Assembly: GCF_018130145.1 (NCBI RefSeq)
Contig: NZ_JAFCMB010000005.1
Span: 1-64,000 of the forward strand
Direction: 5' to 3'
From: Bradyrhizobium sp. AUGA SZCCT0176
GTDB lineage: Bacteria; Pseudomonadota; Alphaproteobacteria; Rhizobiales; Xanthobacteraceae
Length of the DNA stretch: 64,000 bases
The notes beneath the pieces were generated by a model that saw only the letters and a list, made by a program, of their open reading frames with translations, made no database searches and had not been told where the DNA came from. The translations under genes were made by a program, and so were the position numbers. This document shows, piece after piece, positions 16,139 to 24,211 of the stretch. Positions within the stretch are counted from its first letter, which is position 1; every line of letters starts with the position of its first letter.

Positions 16139-17032
16139 TCACGAGCTGGCCGCAAACGCCATCTTGACCACTTCGATATCCGTCAGCGTCGGCAATCCCG
16201 CCTCGTTGCCGAGCCGCTGGATCTTGAAGGTCGACGCGGCGCGCGCAAATTCGAAATGGTCACGCCAGCTTTTGCCGGGGTTGCTCAAATAGGAATAGAC
16301 ATAGGCGCCATGGAAGACGTCGCCGGCGCCGTTGGTGTCGATCACGCGCTCGCGCGGGATCGGCAGTGCGGGCAGGCTGCGAACCGAGCCGGTCTCGTCG
16401 TACCACAGCAGGCCCTTTTCGCCGAGCGTGACGCCGCCGACCCGGCAGCCTCGGCTCTTGAGATAATCCAGCATTGTCTCCGGCGTCTTGTCCATCTGTT
16501 CGCACAGCCGCTCGGCGACGATGGCAACGTCGATGAATTCCAGGAGCTCATGGGTGTTGCTGCGCAGGCCGCCGCCGTCGAGCGAGGTCAGGATGCCGGC
16601 TTCGCGACATAGTTTGGCGTAATGGATGGCAGCGTCCGGCTGGTGGCCGTCGATATGCAGCGCGCGGCATCCCTTGATATTGAGGATGGGGAAGGGATGG
16701 ATGTGTTCGTCGTCGCGGCAACGCACGATGGCGCGCTTGCCGTCCTTTGGCATGATGAAGGACAGCGAGGAGGCGTTGACCTTGCGCGGATGGATCGAGA
16801 TTCCGTATTTCGCGCTCATGTCCCAGAACATGCGGCCGAGCCAGTCGTTGGCGACCGTCGCAATCAGGTCCGGCACGATGCCGAGCTTGGCGCAGCAGAA
16901 CGCCGCCGTGACGGCGTTGCCGCCAAACGACACCGCGTAGGCCGAGGCCACATGCTTTTCATCGCCGGTCGGCATGTGGTCGGTGATGAAGGTGACGTCG
17001 ATATAGGTCTGTCCGATGAAGAGGGCCTGCAT
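16139..17032 (-). CDS. PfkB-family carbohydrate kinase
   Basis: 297 residues, distinct in sequence from the neighbouring ribokinase. FIGQTYIDVTFITDHMPTGDE at the N-terminus, SFGGNAVTAAFCCAKLG as the first PfkB signature, and VIDTNGAGDVFHGAYVYSYL as the second (catalytic Asp in GAGD). The start at MQALFIGQ (17032) gives the family's usual beginning; a longer frame to 17119 is not needed. Cotranscribed with the ribokinase-like gene. Some relatives phosphorylate unusual sugars such as sulfofructose; nothing here fixes the substrate. Confidence 0.86.
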   Translation of the reverse strand: MQALFIGQTYIDVTFITDHMPTGDEKHVASAYAVSFGGNAVTAAFCCAKLGIVPDLIATVANDWLGRMFWDMSAKYGISIHPRKVNASSLSFIMPKDGKRAIVRCRDDEHIHPFPILNIKGCRALHIDGHQPDAAIHYAKLCREAGILTSLDGGGLRSNTHELLEFIDVAIVAERLCEQMDKTPETMLDYLKSRGCRVGGVTLGEKGLLWYDETGSVRSLPALPIPRERVIDTNGAGDVFHGAYVYSYLSNPGKSWRDHFEFARAASTFKIQRLGNEAGLPTLTDIEVVKMAFAASS

Positions 17033-17277
17033 TCGTTTTCCGTCATTGTACTTCAGAGTCTTGGGCTGAAGGGTGGGTCCGGCCCGGCGCGCTACACTAG
17101 CACCGCTTGTCGGATGCATTCGCTGAAATTATTCGCAGCCGTGCCGTGTTTGCGGCTTGAGAAGGGCATGTCAGGGGATTAGGACCGTCCTTGAGGGATC
17201 GTCAGGATGCCGGGCCATAACGGCTGACCGCTGCCCGGGGTTCCGGACGGTGCGACAAAAGGGGGAGGGCTTTTGCC

Positions 17278-18156
17278 GTGATTACAGGTCTCGATCATGT
17301 GGTCGTTCTCACCGGCGATATTTCGGCGGGCGAGGCGGCCTATCAGACGCTGTTTGGGCGGACGCCGGCCTGGCGCAACAGTGGCGACGGCGCCGAGCGC
17401 GTGTTGTTCACCCTCGATAACGTGACGCTGGAATTGATGGCGCCGAGCGGCGACGGCGAGGCCGCGGAGCGCATTCGCGCCGTGCTCGCGGCGCAGGGTG
17501 AGGGGCTGGCGAGCCTTTGTTTTCGCACCAACGACATCACGAAATTGCATCGCAGGCTCGACCGGCTGACCCTGAAGCCGGAGCCGGTCGCCGAGGTCGA
17601 AAGCCGCGATGCGGTCACGGAGGCGACCTTGTCGTGGAAGCGCACCCGCGCCGCCACAGATGCGACGCGTGGCATCCGCATGTTCTTCCTCGAACTGGCA
17701 AAGGAGCGCCCGCTGTCGGTGCGAACCGGGCCGGCATCGATCACCGCGATGGATCATGTCGTGGTCTCGACGCCCGATCCCGAGCGGGCCGCCGCGCTCT
17801 ATGGGGCGCGGCTCGGGCTCGACATGGCGCTCGACCGGTCGCATCCGGACTGGGGCCGGCTGATGTTCTTCCGCTGCGGCGATCTCATCGTCGAGGTGAC
17901 GCACCGGCCGGGCAAGCCGGCGGACGGGGCGCAAGATAAACTCCAAGATAAACTCCGGGACAGGCTGCGGGGCCTGTGCTGGCGCGTCGCAGATATCGAC
18001 GCCACCCATGCGCGGCTGACGGCTGCCGGCGTCGACGTCTCCGAAATCCGCACCGGCCGCAAGCCGGGGACGCGGGTGATGACCGTGCGCAACGGCACCT
18101 GCGGCGTGCCGACGCTGCTGGTGCAGCCTTCGGTGAAGCCGGGCGCCGCCGATTGA
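17278..18156 (+). CDS. Two-domain VOC (glyoxalase/dioxygenase fold) family protein
   Basis: 292 residues from a GTG start behind GGGGGAGGG. Two VOC modules: residues about 3-140 (LDHVVVLTGDISAGEAAYQTLFG) and about 157-285 (MDHVVVSTPDPERAAALYGARLG). Each begins with a His-containing strand typical of the metal site. Such proteins may be glyoxalase-like, extradiol dioxygenase-like or binding proteins. The metal residues alone do not decide it. A 12-base tandem duplication (caagataaactc twice, 17932-17955) encodes QDKLQDKL at residues 219-226, a small in-frame expansion. Divergent from the PfkB gene, with 245 bases between that hold no recognised site. Confidence 0.8.
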   Translation: MITGLDHVVVLTGDISAGEAAYQTLFGRTPAWRNSGDGAERVLFTLDNVTLELMAPSGDGEAAERIRAVLAAQGEGLASLCFRTNDITKLHRRLDRLTLKPEPVAEVESRDAVTEATLSWKRTRAATDATRGIRMFFLELAKERPLSVRTGPASITAMDHVVVSTPDPERAAALYGARLGLDMALDRSHPDWGRLMFFRCGDLIVEVTHRPGKPADGAQDKLQDKLRDRLRGLCWRVADIDATHARLTAAGVDVSEIRTGRKPGTRVMTVRNGTCGVPTLLVQPSVKPGAAD

Positions 18157-18161
18157 TCCAA

Positions 18162-18282
18162 CCGTCATTGCGAGCGTGAGCGAAGCAATCCATGTCGCCA
18201 CTTGCCGAGACATGGATTGCTTCCGCCTTCGCTCTTCGAGCTTCGGCGGACAAGTCGTCGCTGACGCTCCTCGCAATGACGG
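18162..18282. repeat. Inverted-repeat element, CGTCATTGCGAG family
   Basis: Starts CCGTCATTGCGAGCG and ends CTCGCAATGACGG, with inner arms gaagcaatccatg / catggattgcttc. It begins 6 bases after the VOC gene stop and lies before the TetR gene. Confidence 0.88.
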
Positions 18283-18327
18283 GGATAGCGTGCTAAATCC
18301 TATCCATGCGATCATTGAGCGACTGAT

Positions 18328-19035
18328 TTGGCAAAGGCAAAACGTGTTCTGAAATGGCAGCGCGACCCCGAGGGCATGCGGATTCGCATTCTCGAGGCCG
18401 CCAAGCAGGAATTCGCCGCCCACGGCCTTGCCGGGGCGCGCGTCGACCGGATCGCGGCCAATGCCGGCGCCAACAAGCGCATGCTGTATTATCACGTCGG
18501 CAACAAGGAGGACCTCTACCTCGAGGTGCTCGAAGGCGCCTATGAGCAGATCCGCGCCGAGGAGCGCGGCCTCGATCTCGAACATCTCGATCCGCCGGAA
18601 GCCATCGAACGGCTGATCGATTTCACCTGGAACTACTTCATCCGCAATCCGGAATTCCTGGCGCTGCTCAATACGGAAAACCTTGCCAAAGCGCGCCACC
18701 TCAAGCGCTCGACCAAGGTCAAATCGATGCACTCGCCGTTCGTCGAGATGATCCGCACCGTGGTCAATCGCGGCGTCGAAAGCGGTGACTTCCGCGTCGC
18801 GGTCGATCCGGTCCAGCTCTATATCTCGATCGCCGGTCTGTGCTTCTTCTATCTGTCGAACAGCGCGACGCTCAGCGTGATTTTCGGCCGCGACCTCCTG
18901 AAGAAGGAGGCGCGGGACGAGCGCCTCGCCCACATGGTCGCGCTGGTGCTGGCGGCCCTGACGGGGAAATCCACTGCGGATTTCGGTAAGGTCAAGGCGG
19001 CGGGATTGCGGGCTCCGGCGCATCAGCCTGTGTGA
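18328..19035 (+). CDS. TetR/AcrR-family transcriptional regulator
   Basis: 235 residues. DNA-binding domain at about 15-65: RIRILEAAKQEFAAHGLAGARVDRIAANAGANKRMLYYHVGNKEDLYLEVLE is a clear TetR helix-turn-helix region. The C-terminal ligand domain (about 75-220) has the form seen in RutR-like and aromatic-responsive relatives. The only in-frame start giving the full N-terminus is TTG 18328, which has a weak ribosome site; ATG 18376 would shorten it by 16 residues and is possible. Target unknown: the VOC gene upstream is a candidate, and the next gene downstream is nearly 900 bases away. Confidence 0.85.
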   Translation: MAKAKRVLKWQRDPEGMRIRILEAAKQEFAAHGLAGARVDRIAANAGANKRMLYYHVGNKEDLYLEVLEGAYEQIRAEERGLDLEHLDPPEAIERLIDFTWNYFIRNPEFLALLNTENLAKARHLKRSTKVKSMHSPFVEMIRTVVNRGVESGDFRVAVDPVQLYISIAGLCFFYLSNSATLSVIFGRDLLKKEARDERLAHMVALVLAALTGKSTADFGKVKAAGLRAPAHQPV

Positions 19036-19040
19036 ACTTT

Positions 19041-19392
19041 TTGTCGTCCCGGCCTTGAGCCGGGACCCATACTCCGCGGCGGTTATTTTGCGAAAGGTGT
19101 CTAACGTCTGCGCTCTCACCGATGGGCCGCGGCGTATGGGTCTCGGGTCAAGCCCGGGACGACGTGGATGGGTCATCGCAAACACAGCTTCGCATTCTCG
19201 CGACGCATTGCGCCCGAGCTTTGCCAGAAATTCCTTGCCCCCAAAATGAGAGGGCGCAGGGAAGACCGGGTGCGCGCTGCACCCGCGGTCTCGCGTGCGG
19301 TTTGCACAAACAAAATGCACACGAGCATACAGGGCAGCGGAGAACACCCGGCCTTCCCTGCGCAATGGCTTTACGGCTTATGCCGTGCTCTC
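19041..19392 (-). repeat. Composite intergenic repeat, copy 2, inverted relative to 1-363
   Basis: Reading the minus strand from 19392 to 19041 reproduces window bases 1-363 with scattered differences. It has the same order of parts: the ggcataagccgtaaagcc dyad, the GC-rich inverted repeat, then the 121-base GTCGTCCCGG element (19043-19163). The composite was therefore duplicated as one unit. It holds no supported gene. Together with 19393-19906 this is an 871-base stretch without a coding sequence. Confidence 0.85.
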
Positions 19393-19600
19393 CCCGGAGA
19401 CGAGTTCTTGGTTGACTCCGTCGCCGCCGTTCAGCTCTCGCCTACCCGACAGCTTGCCACCTGCAACGGGTGCCAGGACCACACGGTTTTGCCGTACGCT
19501 TATCCACGCCGTCGTCGAGGCGTAAACCAGCGTCCACCGCAACCCGCCCAACGTCCGTGACGACGGCCGACGCCCTTCTGAGTAGGACGGGATGGCCAAA
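19393..19600 (-). repeat. Probable outer part of the same repeat
   Basis: Directly continues copy 2 beyond the window-edge truncation of copy 1. On the minus strand it keeps an open frame (complement 19378-19599, 73 codons). From memory that frame resembles short predicted proteins scattered in Bradyrhizobium genomes, which suggests a multicopy repeat rather than a gene. The other copy lies outside the window, so this cannot be confirmed here. Confidence 0.4.
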
Positions 19601-19653
19601 CATATGCACCTGATTTGCCTTCTGGTAAACAGAAATATTTTTTATTTCGAGGC

Positions 19654-19678
19654 TTGACATGATTTCCGATAATCGGAA
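19654..19678 (+). promoter_or_regulatory. TTGACA box and IclR-like palindrome upstream of the ABC/enolase operon
   Basis: TTGACA (19654-19659) is followed by TTCCGATAATCGGAA (19664-19678), a perfect 7-1-7 palindrome of the form bound by IclR-family regulators such as PcaU. It contains GATAAT, which could itself be a -10. It lies 229 bases before the permease start, with a repeat element inserted between. No IclR gene is in the window. Confidence 0.5.
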
Positions 19679-19713
19679 CTGATTTGCCTGTCGGGCTATT
19701 TTGTCGCACCTCC

Positions 19714-19823
19714 CTCCGTCATTCCGGGCGCTGCAACGCGGCGAGCCCGGAATCCATTGGGCGGCGGCGCATGCGGCTTGATGGATTCCAGGTTCGCGCT
19801 TGGCGCGCCCCGGAATGACGGAG
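19714..19823. repeat. Inverted-repeat element, CGTCATTCCGG family
   Basis: 14-base terminal arms CTCCGTCATTCCGG / CCGGAATGACGGAG, with inner arms around gaatccat and atggattc. It sits between the candidate promoter and the first gene of the ABC/enolase operon, so it is probably transcribed as part of the leader. Confidence 0.88.
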
Positions 19824-19906
19824 AAAATGTCACAGGGATGCCACTGGACAGTATTTATCCAACGGGTTAATTTCTCGCCGACAAGAACCTGATCAGGGAG
19901 CGAGAC

Positions 19907-20716
19907 GTGGCCGAACCGAAGGGCCCCAGCGGCGTGACCAAAGCGCTTAACGCGGCGTGGGTGCGGCCGTTTTTGTTCCTTATTTTCATCGTCGTGATCT
20001 GGGACCTGACCATCCGCGTGTTCCGGATTCCCGCCTACCAGATCCCGGCGCCCGGCGATGTCGTCGCCGTGCTGTGGACCGATTGGCCGGAACTGCTGCG
20101 GCAGGCCTGGCCCACCACCTACGCCACCATTTGCGGGTTCCTGCTCTCGGCCGTGTTCGGCATTCCCGTCGCCATGCTGATCGCGGGATCGAAGACGGTG
20201 GAAAGCTACGTCTATCCGCTGCTGGTGTTCTCCCAGTCCGTGCCCAAGATCGCGATCGCGCCGCTGTTCGTGGTCTGGTTCGGCTTCGGCATCATCCCGA
20301 AAGTGATCTCGGCGTTTCTGCTGGGCTTCTTCCCGGTCGTGGTGTCGGCGGTGCAGGGCTTCAAATCGGTCGATCCTGACATGGTCGATCTGGCGCGCGC
20401 GATGCAGGGCAGCCGCTTTAGGGTATTCTGCGCCGTCAACCTGCCGCATGCGATGCCGGCGATCTTCTCCGGATTGAAAGTGTCGATCACGCTGGCTGTG
20501 GTCGGCGCGGTGGTCGGCGAATTTGTCGGTTCCAATTCCGGCATTGGCTATGTGCTGCAGCGCTCGATCGGCACCTTCGATTTGCCGACGATGTTCGCCG
20601 CGCTGGTGATTCTCGCGCTGCTGGGCGTGATCCTGTTCTGGATCGTCGACCGGATCGAAAGCCTCGTCATTCCCTGGCATGTCAGCCAGCGCGAGGACAT
20701 CATCTTTGCTTCGTAA
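19907..20716 (+). CDS. ABC transporter permease, SsuC/TauC (nitrate/sulfonate/NMT1) family
   Basis: 269 residues from GTG 19907, with GGAG 8 bases upstream. About six membrane segments in the binding-protein-dependent permease fold. The cytoplasmic EAA-type loop lies around VDPDMVDLARAMQGSRFRVFCAVNLPHAMPAIFSGLK, the normal ATPase contact. The family imports sulfonates, nitrate, thiamine precursors, riboflavin, aromatic acids and similar small molecules. First gene of a seven-gene operon running to 27425. Its transporter partners are the binding protein at 20780 and the ATPase at 21950. Confidence 0.92.
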   Translation: MAEPKGPSGVTKALNAAWVRPFLFLIFIVVIWDLTIRVFRIPAYQIPAPGDVVAVLWTDWPELLRQAWPTTYATICGFLLSAVFGIPVAMLIAGSKTVESYVYPLLVFSQSVPKIAIAPLFVVWFGFGIIPKVISAFLLGFFPVVVSAVQGFKSVDPDMVDLARAMQGSRFRVFCAVNLPHAMPAIFSGLKVSITLAVVGAVVGEFVGSNSGIGYVLQRSIGTFDLPTMFAALVILALLGVILFWIVDRIESLVIPWHVSQREDIIFAS

Positions 20717-20779
20717 ACTGTAACCCAAAAAAATCGGTTCACCCAAGGACCGCAAGCCAACACCAACGGGAGGACGACA

Positions 20780-21775
20780 ATGATACGAGCGATGACAGCG
20801 GTTTCGGCCGCGCTGATCTGGGCTGCGCTGGCAGTCCCCGCATCCGCCGCCGACAAGGTGGTGCTGATGCTGAACTGGTACGTCTATGGCGAGCATGCGC
20901 CGTTCTATTACGGCAAGGCCAAGGGCATCTATGCCGCCGAAGGCATCGATCTCGAAATTCAGGAAGGCCGCGGTTCGGCGGCGACCACGCAGGCGGTTGC
21001 GGCCAAGACCGCCAATTTCGGCTATGTCGACGTGCCAACCATGATGCGCGCGGCGGTCAAGGGCGCGCCGATCGTCGCTACCGGCGTGCTGCTGCAGACC
21101 AGCCCGATGTCGGCGATGGGTTTCGTCGAGAAGAACATCAAGAAGCCCGAAGACATCAAGGGCAAGACGGTGGCGATCACGCCCGCCGATTCCATGACCC
21201 AGATCTGGCCGCTGTTCCTGAAGAAGACCGGCCTGAAGGAAAGCGATTTCCAGACGGTGGCCGGTGACGGCCAGACCAAGCTCAACGCCGTCATCAACGG
21301 CCAGGCTGACCTCCTGCTGGGTTACGTCATGGACCAGTCGATGAAGATCAAGGACGCCACCGGCAAGGACGTCAACGCGATCAAGTTCGCCGACTACGGC
21401 ATCAACATGGTCTGCTCGGGCGTCGTCGCCAACACCGAGTTCGTCAAGGCCAATGCCGACCTCGTCAAGCGCTTCATGTCGGCGACGACCAAGGCCGTCG
21501 AAGCCGCCGAGAAGGAGCCGAAGGCCGCGGCGCAATCGATCCTCGACGCCAACCCCAAGGGCGGCAAGATCGAAACGCTGACGCAAGGCTTTGAGCTGAC
21601 CATCCCGCTCTACCGCACGGCCGAAACCAAGGGCAAGCGGCCGTTCGAGGTCACCGACCAGAACATGACCGACACGGTCAATCTGATGGTCGAGTATGGC
21701 GGCCTCGAAGCCAAGGCCAAGGACAATCCGAAGGCGTTTTATACCAATGATTATCTGCCGAAGGGTGGATCTTGA
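20780..21775 (+). CDS. ABC transporter substrate-binding protein, NMT1/SsuA-like
   Basis: 331 residues with a signal peptide (about 1-24, ending ASAAD). The mature start KVVLMLNWYVYGEHAPFYYGKAKGIYAAEGIDLEI is the classic NMT1/THI5-like opening, with the WY pair that stacks on ring-shaped ligands in THI5-type proteins. GSAATTQAVAAKTANFGYVD and KPEDIKGKTVAITPADS follow. It captures a small solute in the periplasm for the permease and ATPase on either side. Strong ribosome site GGGAGGACG. The operon contains four catabolic enzymes, so the ligand is probably a carbon source rather than sulfonate or nitrate. Confidence 0.9.
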   Translation: MIRAMTAVSAALIWAALAVPASAADKVVLMLNWYVYGEHAPFYYGKAKGIYAAEGIDLEIQEGRGSAATTQAVAAKTANFGYVDVPTMMRAAVKGAPIVATGVLLQTSPMSAMGFVEKNIKKPEDIKGKTVAITPADSMTQIWPLFLKKTGLKESDFQTVAGDGQTKLNAVINGQADLLLGYVMDQSMKIKDATGKDVNAIKFADYGINMVCSGVVANTEFVKANADLVKRFMSATTKAVEAAEKEPKAAAQSILDANPKGGKIETLTQGFELTIPLYRTAETKGKRPFEVTDQNMTDTVNLMVEYGGLEAKAKDNPKAFYTNDYLPKGGS

Positions 21776-21795
21776 GCCATTGATGACACATCCAT

Positions 21796-21933
21796 CGTCG
21801 TCCCTGCCGAGTGCGCGGTTGCGCACGGAGCAGGGACCCATAGCCACCGGCCTGCGTTGTTGCAGAAGGTCTCTACCTCCGTGCCCGAACGAAAGGGCAC
21901 GGCGTATGGGTCCCTGCGTTCGCAGGGACGACG
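21796..21933. repeat. Inverted-repeat element, GTCGTCCCTGC family, inside an operon
   Basis: Arms CGTCGTCCCTGC / GCAGGGACGACG with nested hairpins (tgcgc..gcgca and gtgccc..gggcac). It separates the binding-protein gene from the ATPase gene, so it is transcribed within the operon and may form a 3' stabilising or attenuating stem. Confidence 0.85.
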
Positions 21934-21949
21934 GGTGGAGGGAAACTGA

Positions 21950-22798
21950 ATGAGCGCAGCGACCAAAGCAACCAACCCCGATCAGCCCGCTGCGCATCTG
22001 CGCCTGGTGTCCGATCGGGCAGGCGCCGGCACGCCGGGGATCACGCTGTCGGGCGTGTCGAAGACCTATCGGTCGCGCGACGGCGATGTGCCGTCGCTGA
22101 AGCCGCTGGATTTTCATATCAACGAGGGCGAGTTCTTTGTCGTGGTCGGCCCGTCCGGCTGCGGCAAGTCCACGCTTCTCAAGATGATTTCGGGCCTGCT
22201 GGCGCCCTCGACCGGTGAAATCCTGGTCGAAGGCGAACAGGTGACAAAACCGCACGGCAATGTCGGCATCGTGTTCCAGAACGCGCTGCTGCTGCCATGG
22301 CGCAATATCCTCGGCAATGTGATGCTGCCGATCGACATGAAGCAGCTGCCGCGCGAGGAATATCTCGTGCGCGCCAAGGCGCTGCTCAAGATGGTCGGGC
22401 TCGAAGGCTTTGAGAAGAAGCTGCCCTGGCAGCTTTCGGGCGGCATGCAGCAGCGGGCCTCGATCTGCCGGGCGCTGGTGCATGATCCAAAAATCATGCT
22501 GATGGACGAGCCGTTCGGCGCGCTCGACGCCATGACGCGCGAGAAGATGAATGTCGAGCTGATGCGGATCCAGCGCGAGACCGGCAAGACCGTGCTGCTG
22601 ATTACGCATTCAATACCGGAAGCGGTGTTCCTCGCTGACCGCGTGCTGGTCATGACCGAGCGCCCCGGCGCGATCGCGGCGATCTATGACGTGCCGCTGC
22701 CGCGCCCGCGTTCGCTTGACGCGATGGCCGATCCCGCCTTCACCGAACTTGTGCAGCGAATTCGAAAGCACTTCTTCACCCAAAGCGCGCTGGATTGA
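21950..22798 (+). CDS. ABC transporter ATPase, SsuB/TauB-like
   Basis: 282 residues. Walker A GPSGCGKST, Q-loop in GIVFQNALLLPWRN, signature LSGGMQQRASICRAL, Walker B KIMLMDEPFGALD and switch His in LLITHS are all present. The N-terminal 30 residues are variable. It powers import by the permease at 19907. The ribosome site (GGAGGG) lies just past the inserted repeat element. The gene is followed after 9 bases by the enolase-superfamily gene, so transport and metabolism are on one transcript. Confidence 0.93.
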   Translation: MSAATKATNPDQPAAHLRLVSDRAGAGTPGITLSGVSKTYRSRDGDVPSLKPLDFHINEGEFFVVVGPSGCGKSTLLKMISGLLAPSTGEILVEGEQVTKPHGNVGIVFQNALLLPWRNILGNVMLPIDMKQLPREEYLVRAKALLKMVGLEGFEKKLPWQLSGGMQQRASICRALVHDPKIMLMDEPFGALDAMTREKMNVELMRIQRETGKTVLLITHSIPEAVFLADRVLVMTERPGAIAAIYDVPLPRPRSLDAMADPAFTELVQRIRKHFFTQSALD

Positions 22799-22807
22799 GC
22801 CGGGCTG

Positions 22808-24211
22808 ATGCCGCCACGTCTGACCGTCCGAGATATCGCTTTCTTTGAACGCCCGGTGACTTTTGCCCGGCCGTTCCGGTTCGGCGCCGTCGTCATCAAC
22901 GCGACGCCGCAGATGTTCGTGCGGGTCGAGATCGAGGTTGAGGGAAAAGGCAAGGCGACAGGTGCAAGTGCCGAGTTTCTCGTGGCAAAATGGTTCGACA
23001 AGCGGCCGCATCTCTCACCACAGGAGACGATCACGGAGTTGCGGCGCTCGCTGCTGATCGCGCGCGAACTCTATCTGGCGCAATCGGGCTACGAGACCGC
23101 GTTCGGCCTGCATGCGGCCTGCATCGGTTCGCAGATCGCCGCTTGCGCCAAGGAAGACATCCCGCCGCTTGCGGCCGCCTATGGCCCTGCCGAAATCGAC
23201 AAGGCGATCCTCGACGCGCTGCTGCGCGCGACCGGCGCCAACTTCTTTGACGGCATGGCTGATAATATCGCCGGCGTCGATGCGCGGCTGTCGCGCGACC
23301 TCGGCGATGAAGATGTTTCGCGCTTCCTTGTCCGCCGTCAGCGGCTGGCGCGCGTCGCGATCCGGCATACGGTCGGCATGGATGATCATGTCGAAGGCGA
23401 GGGCGGTGTTGCCGATGTCAGGGAAAATTCCGGCGCACGATACTTCAAGCTCAAGCTCAATGGCGATCCCGTCCATGATGCGGAGCGCCTGACCCGCATC
23501 GGCAGAGAACTTGCCACGCTGCCGTATGATTACAGCGTCACGCTGGATGCCAACGAGCAATATGCCGATCTCAGCGTGCTGGGCGCGCTGGTCGAGCGCC
23601 TCGACCGCGACGGTGCCCTGAAGCCGATCGCATCACGACTGCTCTATATCGAGCAGCCGATGCCGCGCGATATCACGCGGCAGTCGCCGCTCCGCGCGCT
23701 CGCCAGCCGCGACTTCATCGTCGATGAGGCCGATGATTCCTATGACGCGTTCCCCGCGGCGCGCGCGCTGGGCTATCGCGGCATCTCCTCGAAATCCTGC
23801 AAGGGCATCTACAAATCGGTCATCAACGCGACCCGCGCCGCCAAATGGAGCGCGGATGGCGACAAGGCCTTTATCGCCGGCGAGGACCTGACCTGTCAGG
23901 CCGGGCTAGCCGTGCAGCAGGATCTGGCGCTTGGCGCGCTGATCGGCGTCACCCACGCCGAGCGCAACGGCCATCATTATGTTGATGGGTTTGGTGATAC
24001 GCCCGCTCCTGAGGCGGAAGCGTTTCTAACCGCCCATCCTGATCTCTATTTACGCGACGGCAAGAAAATCCGCCTCGCGATCCATGACGGCGATCTCCTG
24101 ACGGGATCGCTGACGACACCAGGCTTTGCCACGTCAGTGCATCCGGGCTGGTCCGCGATGTCGCCGCTGGAGCGGCCAAAGCCACGCATTCCAAGGGAGC
24201 AAGCGATATGA
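22808..24211 (+). CDS. Enolase-superfamily (mandelate racemase-like) enzyme of unknown substrate
   Basis: 467 residues, longer than typical mandelate-racemase members (about 350-400). Superfamily residues visible: KLK (214-216) as the first acid/base motif, metal ligands Asp247 (LDANEQ), Glu282 (YIEQP) and Asp306/Glu307 (VDEAD), and Lys329/Lys332 in ISSKSCKGIYK on the opposite side. It should abstract a proton alpha to a carboxylate and then racemise, eliminate water or cycloisomerise. The insertion around residues 90-180 is unlike classical members. It overlaps the next gene by ATGA. I do not recognise a characterised homologue; the operon suggests the first or second catabolic step on an imported acid. 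Confidence 0.8.
   Translation: MPPRLTVRDIAFFERPVTFARPFRFGAVVINATPQMFVRVEIEVEGKGKATGASAEFLVAKWFDKRPHLSPQETITELRRSLLIARELYLAQSGYETAFGLHAACIGSQIAACAKEDIPPLAAAYGPAEIDKAILDALLRATGANFFDGMADNIAGVDARLSRDLGDEDVSRFLVRRQRLARVAIRHTVGMDDHVEGEGGVADVRENSGARYFKLKLNGDPVHDAERLTRIGRELATLPYDYSVTLDANEQYADLSVLGALVERLDRDGALKPIASRLLYIEQPMPRDITRQSPLRALASRDFIVDEADDSYDAFPAARALGYRGISSKSCKGIYKSVINATRAAKWSADGDKAFIAGEDLTCQAGLAVQQDLALGALIGVTHAERNGHHYVDGFGDTPAPEAEAFLTAHPDLYLRDGKKIRLAIHDGDLLTGSLTTPGFATSVHPGWSAMSPLERPKPRIPREQAI

Noticed and set aside
19442-22609. Very long minus-strand open frame (over 1000 codons) opposite the ABC importer genes
   Set aside because: It crosses repeat elements and lies antisense to three clear transporter genes. 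Its translation is His/Arg/Asp-rich without family motifs, a typical GC-rich codon shadow.
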